Of a stretch of DNA of 64,000 nt, positions 38,301-50,300 are shown one piece after another. Position 1 is the stretch's first letter; every line of letters begins with the position of its first letter. Source of the stretch: Anthonomus grandis grandis. Lineage: Eukaryota; Arthropoda; Insecta; Coleoptera; Curculionidae. Under the pieces are notes generated by a model. It was not told where the DNA came from. It worked only from the letters and a program-made list of their open reading frames with translations, and ran no database searches. Where the stretch lies: assembly GCF_022605725.1 (NCBI RefSeq), contig NC_065552.1, positions 30,019,879 through 30,083,878 on the forward strand. The letters run 5' to 3'. The translations under genes and the position numbers were made by a program.

Positions 38301-41300
38301 AAATGTGTCCAAATTAGCTTCGTGCTTCACATGCTCTCTCTCTCTCACACTGCGTTAGAACCGATATAGTCGTGCGACGGCCGGTTTATACTATTATGTT
38401 AGTGGTTAGCTCAGGTTGTATCTATATTATAAAAAACTTTAAAAGATCATATATATATATGTAACCAAATCTTTGAGCTTAATTTTCACTGGTTTCTAAA
38501 AGTCTGATCAACTTGAAACTTTTCACACTTATCAAGGACCAATGACAATACAATAATTTAATAACAGTTTCCCATTATCCTTATTAGGACTGCCAGGATT
38601 AATACATTCTTTTTTATTTACACTGACACACAAGTTTGGTTAACGTTCACAAAACCCAAAACCATATCAATAACATTTAACTGGGTCTGTCTATAGTTGC
38701 ACGGACGGCCATCAGAATGTTGCTCAATTGTACATTAAATTCATTGTATTTTCTATTTATAATATTGAATCTATCTATCTATAATTAGAATACTTTTTCA
38801 GTTACCATTCATTTTACAATTTTAATAATAAAAGTATGAAAAGTTTGAACATGCCGCCGCCTCTGAAAGTAGTAAGTATGTAATATGAGATGCTTTCAAC
38901 AAGATAATAAATAACAGTTTAAAAAAACTAAAAGAACACGCCTTTATTGCTAAGCGAACTAAAAAGTAAAAAATAATTTTAAATTACAAAAAGTTTTTAT
39001 TACAGTAGTAGAAGGTCGGATAATCAATCATAATTAATTACCTCAAATAAAAATCATAATAAAATTTAGGTTATTAACAGAATAATTCAAATCAGAATAA
39101 AAAGGGTGGGGTGCTCGATATATTAAATATGTCAATTATTCTATTGGCAATTATCTATGAGAGAAGAGTTATGAAAATTAAGTAAAATGCACCCCACGCT
39201 TTTTACTTTGATTTTAATTAATCTGTTAATAACTTAAATTTTATTATGATTTTTATTTGAGGTAATTAATTATGATTGATTGTCCGACCTTCCACTAGTG
39301 TAATAAAAACTCTTTGTAATGCAATAAAAGCGTGTTCTTTTAGTTTTTTTAAACTATTATTTATTTTTCTTAGATAAGTGGTGTAATAGCTGGATAATTT
39401 TACTTTGTTAATTTAATATCGCAGTAAAAATTATGAAATAATTAGTTTCTTACTAACTGTTCACGCCGCAATACAGTAAATGTTTGAATTTGGCGGGTGA
39501 ACTTAAAAACTGAACGGCCAAATCATTTAAATTTCAATTTCGCGTGAATCGATCTTTATCCACAACGTTTCGGTCTATTGGTACGACTTTGGAATGGGAA
39601 CGTGGAAGAGAGACGATAGTTTGACAGTAAGAGATAAGAGAGTAAGGTAGTTAATGACACTACGCACCTTGCGTACCTACTACTAAAATAATTATCCTTT
39701 TTTCCGCTTAAATTAATTAGGCCCATTATTTTTTATTGGTAATCAATTATTGGGGAGACGCGTGTAATAATTAAAAGTTGCCAAGCTGAGCAGGGTTCCC
39801 TGAAGATTTAGACGTGGATTATACTGGGTGAGTACCATTTATACACATTCACGTTGTGGGTACGTTTCATTTATATTTTGTTTAATAATAATTACTTACA
39901 TACATTATTATTCGTTGCCGTTAAAGTTTTAAATACAGTCCGCTTAAATTTATCAATCTACAGGTTAGGAAATTCCCTTCTTTAGGTTTCTTACCTTTCC
40001 TAGGGTTAGTGAAAACATTTTCACTAACCCTATCGATTTGACAGACAAGGGCAATGAGCCTTAAGTCAAAGAAATAGGACGTTTCATACTGTTTTTTTAA
40101 AACTACATATTATTGTATTGCAATTTTATTGCTAAATAAATTCAGTTGCTATAAATATAAAATAACTGTTTTTTTTTTAACCATATCTAGGTTTGGCAAT
40201 CCGCTGAGTTGTCTCCCATTGGGCTCAACAGAGCGAGGGGGCGGAGGTCCGGTGCCCCTCACCCGCATAAAAACCATCGTATCAATGACGACCCCAAAAG
40301 ATTTTCGTGCGCAGGCCTCTTATACTCTGCCCCCATTCGTCGAGTTTGACATGTCAGCAGAGGGATTCGGTTGCTTGTATCTGCCAAGTATCGCGCCCCA
40401 ATCTTTATCAGCTCCGAGCGTTGTTGGAGGACTAGAAACGCATATCTTAGGAGGAATCGGAACAGGTTAGAATGTTTGTTAATAATGTTATTTTGTTATA
40501 ATAATATCGGAAATGTTATTTAGGTGACCGTCTGTTCCCTCCACAAACCGGACTTAGTTACTCCACTTGGATATGCGTTGATAAGTTTTCTGATCCTCGC
40601 TCTGATCCGCATTCCGTTCATTTATTGACACTGATTAGAAGTTATAATGGGGGACAAGAAGATGTCGTTTGTCTTAGTATTGTTTTGTCCACCAGGGATA
40701 AGGCGATTATTGTATCTACTAAAGAGACGCGCATACCAAACAGTAAGTCAATCAGTTATCTCTATTTTATTTATAGGAGAGTTAGCGACTATATATGTGC
40801 GCCACGCCAATACTAATTTTCGTGTTTTTTGACTTATAAAAATTCATATCGTTGGCTGTATGGGTAGTAAAACTATAAAATTTGGCATGTTACGTCTCAA
40901 TATATTGAGAGATCCTGCTGGATACACAAACAATTTTTTTTGCGGCACCACCGAACGGAGCGGTACTGCCTCAAAGTCAAAAATAAGTAAAAGAAAAAAA
41001 ATTTGAGTTCTAAATTTGAGTTCTCGTGTGTCGCACACGAGAACTCAAATTTAGAGCCTTTAAACGACTTGAAATTTTCAGGATATAAGGGTTGTTGGGG
41101 GCTTAAAAGCTGTATACTTTTTGAGCCAGATCCGTGTACAGGGTGAGCCATTATAAGTAAATAAGTGATAAAAATTCAAACTGCTTTAGAGGCCAAACTA
41201 TAATTTGAATTAAAAAAACGTTTCGCCGAAAATGCTTAGTTTTTTTAGGAGAAATGACATATTTGGAGGTTTTAAATTTAACCAGTTCTGGCATTTTCAG

Positions 41301-44300
41301 TTTTTTTGCATTTTTGCTAAACGGTACTTATTTCGAAAAAAGTTTTATGAAAAAAAAGCTTCATTATTTCTCTTTCAAATGCCATATAAGGGAAATTTTT
41401 GTGAATCATACAGGGCGAGCAATAATTAACTTTTCCCATGAAGTTTCGACCCAAAAATCATATTTTATTTAATAACTTTCTAGTGGTGCCACCTTAACGA
41501 CTTATATTTTCGGGTGTCAAATACTATAATAAGATGATTATTTACGTGTAATTAGAATTCTTGTAACAATTAATAGTTTTTGAAAAATTTGAATTTTCGC
41601 GCTTTTATACATTTACTGCGTCCCTGTACATTATTAGAAGATGAAACATCATCTGTAAGATCTCAAATTTTGTTTTACAACACATACTACAATTTCAGAA
41701 TTCCAGCTATATTACAAGTACCGAAAAAATGCGTTTCTTTCAAACAAGGCCATTTTCCTCTGTTTTTTTTTTCGTTAAACGTCACCACAAACGGGTGAAA
41801 TAATCAAATATGGGCGACAACAGCAGGTACGTCGGCATGTTTTTTTTTTTGGAAGGGTGTCACATTTTCGTTAAATTTTCAACGACAATTATCCGGAAGC
41901 TCTCAATTAAAGGTGGTTTCTATTCAGAAAAAGTCTGTCTTTCTGAATATGTGCATATGAATTGAGGAAATTGTGCATTGCGGCCAGCAAAATTCGGCAA
42001 AGTTTTGACGTTTTAGAAAAATGCGTTTTTTTACAGAGGAACATTTACAGAGAATCAGGATTTATTGTAATGTGATACGGAACAATCCAGGGTTGGTACG
42101 GCGAGTACAGCAGTCCACGATTCGTCGTAAAACATAGATTTGTCCTGCAAAAACTGCAGGGATGGCAGGTCTATAACTTTTTATATTATCTCTGTCACCA
42201 TTCTTATAAACAGGGGTTAGGCAGGGATAAACAGGGGCTATCACGTCATTTATCAGGAAACGTTCGTAATCTAAGTGACAAATTAAAAAGAGTATGCAAA
42301 GGTTTTATTACACTGAAAACACATCTTTTGAGGAAATATGTAGGAATATGATTGATGATTTCAAATTCTTTAAGACTGTTAAATCACGTGAAGACTGCGA
42401 CAGCCTCCAGTTGGATATTGAGAGTATTAGTAACTGGTTCAAAACCTATGGAATGTCAATTGAATGTTAATAAATGTTCTGTAGTATCATATACAAGAAA
42501 AATCAATCCAGTAGAGTATAACTATCATATTAGCGGCATTAAATTAAACCGTTCCATTGAAACCAGAGACTTGGGTGTTGTTTTTAATTCGAATTTCAAG
42601 TTTAAAAATCATTTCATGTACATTATACAAAAGGCTCTTAAATCTTTGGGTTTTATAATTTAGAAACAGCAAGAATTTTGAAATACCAACTATAATAAGA
42701 TTATATAATGCCTTGGCGAGACCGCACCTGGAATATGCGTCACATATCTGGATGCCTATGACAATAACACATATTGATCAAAGTGAAAAAGTTCAAAAAA
42801 GATTTGCCAGGTATCTCTATGTTAGAAAGCACAATGGAATCTCTTTTGGATTGGAGAAAACAACAAGCGGTGATATATTTCTTCTTTATTATAAATAACA
42901 TTAAATATTGTAACTGTGATCTTATAAACTTCATCAAAATAAATGTACCAAAAGTCAATTTAAGGATTCGGAATCCACACAATTTATTTTGTGTTATTTC
43001 TGATAGTGTGTTTCCAATGAATAATGTGATGGCAATTACGAACCATTTCCTTAATCAAGTTCATGTGGATTTATTTAATATGTCTTCTGCAGATCTAAGG
43101 CTGACCCTTAAAAATAGATATAGGTATAATATAGATTTATAGATACAGTGGTATCCTCCTATATATTTTTTTATTATAAACCATGTTATATATTTTTTTA
43201 ATAATTTTAATTTTGTTTTTCGTTGTATTTTAAGGTTTTAATTAAATTTTTGTTGCTGCCTTTACATGTAATTACTGTCTGCTCAGTGTTGGTAAAGAGA
43301 ATCATAAATAAATAAATATTATCGGTTCATAACTTAGTTTATCCTTAAGGCCATTTACAGAATCAAATACCTCAGCAAGTTTAAACTAAATAAATGGGAT
43401 GTAAACAGAATTATTTACTGTAAAATTAAAGTTGCCTAGATCTATCTCATTAGAGTAATATACGCTAGAGAAGTGGTTAGCAAATAAGTTTGCTATGTCT
43501 TCCCTTAATTCAGCTGATGCCATTAAAATTCATAGATGACTTTTGTTTAATGAGTTAATATTATGATTCCAAAACTGTTTGGAGTCTCATTGAATGGCCT
43601 GACTTATCGTTGAAATATATGATCTATAACATTGATCAGTTAGTGTTTTGCATTGTGATCGAATATTTGAAAACAAAATATAGTCAGCAGCCGATTGGGT
43701 AAGTTTAAAACTTGAATGAGCACTATTTTTAGCCAAAATAATCCTTTTAAATTCTGGAGAAAACCATCGGGGGAACCTTGAAGAATGATGAATTTTTTTG
43801 GTGCATAGATTGAAATGGCATTTAAAATAACGTCATAGAAATTATTGACTGAGACATCAATGTTTGAAGGGTCAAAAATATTATTCCAGTCAACAAAAAA
43901 AAATTATTTAACCCTAAGAAATTAGCATTGCGGAAATCAAAATAAATAGTGCTATCCGCACATTGTGTAATAGATGAATAGTAGGATAGTAGTAGTTAAT
44001 ATAACAGTAATCCAAAATGAAAACATCTTCTGTTTCTGTTAAAAGTTCGATGAATAGTTTCCAAAGTTTGGCAGAAAGCTGTAAAACTTTATTTTTGCAA
44101 AAAAAATTAAAATGCCACAAATATTTACGAATTATTTCAGATGTGGTGGGCAATTGGGAACCGGAGGGCGCAGGCGACAGTGGAGTTCGTCTCTGGTACC
44201 CGGATTTATTAAAAGAGTCTCAGTGGCACCATCTTGCGGTAGTCCTAAATCGGGCGGTATTAAAAAATTCGTCGCTGGCTCTCTATATTGACGGACAACA

Positions 44301-47300
44301 AGTGCACTGTCAAAAAATGAACTACATCGCTCAGAATCCGGGTGGGGCGGGAGCTGCATCCGTTAACATGAACCAAATCACGTCGCTTTACGGATATATT
44401 GGGACACCGCCCGCTTGGAGAAGGTTTTCAAGGTTGTGTTGGAAACAGGGTCCTTGTCATCTATTTGAGGAGGTAAGAGAAACGATTGTTATAAATAGCT
44501 AATTTCTTTTATTATTAATTTAAAGTTATACTTCATTTTTCGCTTCGATAGTCATTCATAGTTTTCTTTCACTTTTTCATTTTTACTAATTAATCAAAAA
44601 TGACGGAAGATAAGACCAAGTAATGTTGGGATTATGTATGTATTATTATTTTAATTTTAGTATTTTTTTGTCATTGAAATCTGGCTTATAGCCTATTACA
44701 TAATAGACTTCTACTTTAGGTTAATTGACGCAGTCATGTTTTTCGCTTGGATAGGCCTTCTGTAGATACTCAAATACTGGCAATTTTCCTTGTTCTGAAT
44801 AGTGACGTCTAAAAAGTTTATCACGCCATTTTCTTTTTTTTTTAAGGGCAAATTTGAGCATAGGATAAGATCTAATTTATTATTATTATTTATTTGTTTG
44901 TTTGTTTGTTTCGCCATCTGTTAGTAAACGGGAAATTTACCAAAATTAAATAATTAAATTACCGGTATATAAATCTAATGGTTTTCAGTCACCTAATGGT
45001 TTAAACATGGTTTCAGAACAAGAGAAGCAATATTCAGCATACAAACCTTGATACAAAATTGGCAGGGCTGAAGAAAGGATGTTTTCATGTGTTTTATCGA
45101 TTATGAGAAGATCTTTAACAATATAAAACATTACTCTCTAATATCGTACCTTAAGAACCTGGGTCTAAATGATAAAGACATTAATTAGCGAGTCGATTAA
45201 TTAGCAGTCTGTACTGGAATCAGAAAGTAGATATTCAATTGACCAACTTCTCAATAAGCAAGCAGTTCGGTATAAGACAAGGTTTTATTACTGATGTTTT
45301 CCAATTTTTACTCGGAAAGAGTCTTTTTTCAGTCAGTTTCAGATAACCCTATAGGTATTAAAGTGAACGGGATACATATCAACAATATCAGATATGAAGA
45401 TGATACTTGATGTAATATTCGCGGAAAATGCAAACGATCCCCAGGAAATATTGAATCAAGTAAATGAAACAGGCACAAGGTTAGGCCTGCAAATTAATTT
45501 TATAAAAAATTGGGACCCAGAACAAGAGATTTGATGTAGAATAGAACAATGAGGAGCAAGTAATTTTTCGTAAACTTTCTCACAAATAAAAATCTTAACT
45601 TCAAACTCTAAAATGTTACATTTGATGAGGTCTTTTGTACGATTTAGATGCCTGGACAATAAAAGCAAGTTCCCTAAATAAATTAGAACCATTCGAAATG
45701 TGAAGAATGCTGAGAGTATTATAGGTAGACCGACCACTTAAGAAATTAAAAAGTTCTTTGAAGAGCACGAATAGAAGATCGCGTGCTTTTCGAAGTGATA
45801 AAACGTAGAAAAAATCATATTTGGGACATATTATGACGAGAACGCTATGAATTCCAACTCTTTATCCTTCAAGGGCTTCTTTTTGCCCTATTGATCTCCA
45901 AAAGATCCAGTTTAACACCCTGTTTACATTTGTGCCACAAAGTAGTTTTGACAGAAAAATATTGACCCAAAGATTTGATTTGACCGTAAAATCCAAAAAT
46001 AGGATGCTCCGTTTAAAAAACTGTATTTTTATCATGTAAGTTTTTTGTTTTTTATCCGCTTGGTTTTTTATTACCATTTTCAAAATTTTCGAGCCAAATA
46101 CATTGATTATAGTCGGATTACCGAACAGAAGTAGTAAATGATGTGCGCGAAATATAGGCCCGCCCATCGATGCAACCTTGGCAGATTTAGACGAGGAGAA
46201 TTATGCCTACTTATTTTAAATTATTTTACCGTACAGCTTTGCTTTGTAAGCAGCTTTTTTTTATATAATACGCTCGCCTGTAAAATGGGTCCAAACCGAT
46301 TTTGAGGCTGTGCCAGGTAATGATATAATAATCCCTTTTAAGTATTTTGTTATGCAAAGTTATGTTATTATATTGGGGTTTTCATCCAAATTTCATCCGA
46401 ATTTCATAACCATAGGCCTACTTTGATTTTTACAAATTTCAATCTCTAATAATTAAATATGAATAAAAAAAATTATTGGTACACAAAACGTAAAAATCAA
46501 AGTAGGTCTATGGTTATGAAATGCGGTATTCGGGCATAATTTTGCATTCTAAACAACTTTTTCTTATAAACTTTTTTTACATCATGCCTAGAAATACTAC
46601 TTTAGTACTCATAAAATTTTAAAACTGCTCGTACCAAGGCTTGATTTTTAAAAAATAAAAGTATGCTAAATTTCATTTTTTAATCAAGCAGGGCGGGATG
46701 CCAAACGGTAAAATTTTAACCACAACATGTTTTGTCATTTTCACGTATAAATTCTCTCATCCTGGGACACACTATATATTAAAAATATTTATTACCTTCT
46801 GCTTCTGTTGTAAACTGGACTTTTTGCACTTTGCTGTATGCTGGATGCTCGTTATCACATGTTTTACATATGTTCATAATCACTTCCTTTTCAGCAATGG
46901 TCAAATGTTTTCGTACTCTTTTCTTGGGGGGTGTACGTGGCGCGTCAGTCATTATTTGTTAACAAACAAATTAACAAAAAAATAAACACAATCTCAACTT
47001 TTCAATATTGCGAAGATTCAAATATTTGAATATTTTAGAAAATTCAACCAAAACGATCTAAAGCTGCACGACTAATAAAATTAAATAAAACCCCAAGTTA
47101 TGAACCCTATCGAGGCTCTAGGCCACACCTCCGGCGCAGAACGATCACGTGACCACTCCATCTGTTCGGTAACCCAAGTATAGCTATCTTGAATTTGAAA
47201 AATACAGGGAGAGTAAAAAAATATGCCGAATATTATCTGAAGTGAAATATCCTGTACATATCTTGGCAAATAATATAAATGTTTTGATCTTCAGGTTCTA

Positions 47301-50300
47301 AATCCAGGGACGGTCTCTCAAATGTACCAGTTGGGCCCTCACTACATGGGCTCCTTTTTGGCCACCAATTTATCGAATTCATCGGAACCGGTCCAGTTGA
47401 TATCAGAAGAAAAATTGATTTTTGGCTTAAACGCTAAAGCAGTATCTCATTTGACTTTAAATAAAATTCGAAAGGTTTATAGCAGGGTGGATAATAAATC
47501 GATTGGTGAGTTTTAATGTTATTACTTGATAAATCTAAATTTTTTGAATAGTTTTGATTGAAACTTGCAATATTGTTTTCAAAAATGTTTTTTTTTTAAT
47601 ATTTTTAGCGAAACAGTTAGGGATGTCTAGCCACGAGAGCGCAACACCAATAAGAATCCTTCATAATTCCGCAGGCCATCTCGCGGGCTCCGCTAGAACA
47701 TTGGGCGGTGTAGTTTTAGGTTATCTGGGTAAGTTTTGCTCATGATTTAATGAAGGGAATCTATTAATCAGTTTTTAAAGGAAGCTATGTGAATAGTTTT
47801 TCGTTTTCTTGAAAGAGCTTAATATATGTAATAAAGTACTGAGGAAATGTGGTCAAAGACTAAACATCTCGTATATTTATTGTTTTGATTTGGTTTATTT
47901 AATATTCCATTTGAAATAAATAATAAAATATTAGTATATATTTTTGTGTGGCAGCTACCTTATTTTACTTTATTTTCCTTACTGTTTAGATCATGTTTTG
48001 GAAGTTGAATTGATTGTTATTGTTAACTTTTTGGTTGGTTGGCTGGTTCTCTCACCTTGATCTTTTAACACTTACTATATGAAAAAGCCTGAGAACTCAT
48101 TTGGAAGAATCCTCTTTTTAAGTTGCTTATTTTGAGTACTTAAGAAATTACTATAAATATCGTATGTTTAATATGGGATATGAAGAGAAATGCAATGTAC
48201 AAAGCTTACTATTCTTTGGACTGTCTTCTTTTAATTTCTATCCAATTTCAATGAGTTCTTTCTTGTTTTCCTTATATTATTGAAATCGTGGTTCTCTACG
48301 AAGAGCTTTGCTGTGGAACATAGACAGCCATTTTTGTTGTTTACTTTTAAATTTTCCTAGTCTAAAAGTCGAGGACATCCGAGATACAGGGTAATAAACT
48401 TAATGTATTTTAATTTTGGCCATAAATTTAGCATTTATTCTTCTTCTTTAACAAAATTTGGAATATGAGTTTTTTTATATGGCAAATCTTAAAATTATTG
48501 TTTAGGTCTGCCGTCATTAATTAATTTTTTATTTAAAATATTCATTATGCAAACAGTTTTACTTAAAAAGGTATACTTCAAAAATTTCGCTACGATTAAA
48601 CCTTTCCAGATATGTATTTACGATTCTAAAACTAAAATCATGAGATTCTACTACTAAAATATTTGTTAATTAGTAATTATTATAAATGTCATTGTCACTG
48701 TCAGGGTTTATGTTCTTGTCAGTTACTTTGATGAATGGTTGTAAAAATTCAAACTGAAACATTTAATAACGTTATCTATTACCTTTTAGTGCGTTCTTAT
48801 TGTTAGGTATTGTTACCTATTGCGTGGAACGAACGAAGTGTAAGCCGAAGACCTTGGCCCACATGAAATCCAGACTTTAGCCCATTAGATTTTTGCATAT
48901 TGTTGCATACATGATAGAGCAATTTTGGTTAAAATATTAACTGCTACTGAGTCATTTAGAAATGAGCAATTATTTTTTAAGATTTGCGATCTTTCAGTAA
49001 AAGAATTTTAAAATGTATTGCGACAAATGAAGGTTGCTATTTTCTATATTAAAAATACTCATTGTCTAAATCTATGGCTAAAACTAAAAAAAATTACTTT
49101 AAATGTATCGCCCTGTAACTTAGTTGTCTTTGACTTTCAGACTAGCAAAATTGAACTTAACCTCTTTTCTTTTTTAAAGGAATCTCCTGGTAAATTATTT
49201 ACCATTATTTATGGGACACCCTGTACATATATATATAATTTTTTTGGTAGTGCATTATTTCGCATATATCTTTTTTTATAGGAGTAGATTAGATCCTCAT
49301 TTGTCAGTGGTACTTTCGGAATCTTAAGTATTATCTTTTATAGGAAACTCTAAAATTAAACAACATTTGAAGCGTTTGGCAAAAAAAAATTTACAATATT
49401 CGTAATTATATTACCCATTTTTATGCTCTACACTATTTGCTTTATTAATTTTTAAATCTTAGTCTATAACAGCGGAACTCTATTAAAATAATTTGATGTT
49501 GTTTTATGAACAACGGATACAACATGTAATTTTAAGAACTTAATGTGTGAATCATAGATGATAGATGATAATTATTATGCTCACGCCCTCGCCGTCTACG
49601 CCATCCATTATTTGGAATTTAACTACGACATGTAACTGATACCAGATGTCTCTAAAGACCCTTAAAAATTACATAATAAATATATTTTTGATTATCATTT
49701 CAACAGTTATAATATAATTTAATTTAGACTAATAAGCAATTTGAGTTAGAGTTTGATTCATATTTAAAAGTTTTTATTGATTGCCCAAATTATCATAGAT
49801 TTCGTCGTTTATAAGACAGTATTTTTGATGAGCAAACGACCACCTAAATTATGGATTCTGATAATTATTAGCAGACTATTGGCCACACTGGTCGAAGTAA
49901 CATTCGACTCTCCTTGATCTTCGCATCAGGCAATCGTGGACGTTGCCGATATGCCGTTTTCCCTTCGTTTTCTCCTATGAATTTCCCATTAGGAGAATTT
50001 TGTTCTGGCATTTGCGTTATTTGTTTGCTTAAACATTCTATGCAAGTTTTGCGTTAAATTTCTAGTTTTTTTTTTGTTGAAGATGATTCTACACCGGTCT
50101 CACTTTGCTGCAGGTTGGAATTGTACCCGCACGTTGTCTTTAGAATTTTTGAAACTTTACCGTTTATACGGGATTAGAGTGATTCAATTAGATTTAAAAT
50201 TTTGTTATAGTTGTACTCTTGTTTGGAATCATGTTTATTTAAGACCAAACTCCTTGCGTCATATTCCTTAGTGGCAAGTTTTTGGTAACTCTCATTGGTT

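Larger units (their letters stand above)
37211..40190. other. bchs intron 12
   Basis: 3.0 kb. Positions 37.2-38.9 kb are AT-rich with a short CT run (about 38331-38350). A long inverted repeat lies at 38902-39368. Positions 39.37-40.0 kb are slightly GC-richer with no gene. A perfect short hairpin lies at 40002-40031. Confidence 0.65.
40743..44140. other. bchs intron 14
   Basis: 3.4 kb. It contains a perfect 21-bp hairpin (41010-41054), several short ACAGGGTG/CAGGGCG words (41138, 41411) like MITE ends, and a plus-strand LINE with tail (42280-43320) between two pieces of a minus-strand LINE (42150-42250 and 43400-43970). Positions 41.06-42.1 kb hold nothing firm. Confidence 0.65.
44473..47294. 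other. bchs intron 15
   Basis: 2.8 kb. It holds a Penelope-like RT scrap (44711-44840), a LINE fragment (45060-45890), an inverted repeat (46401-46522) and a possible transposase N-terminus (46800-46951). The rest is unassigned. Confidence 0.6.
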
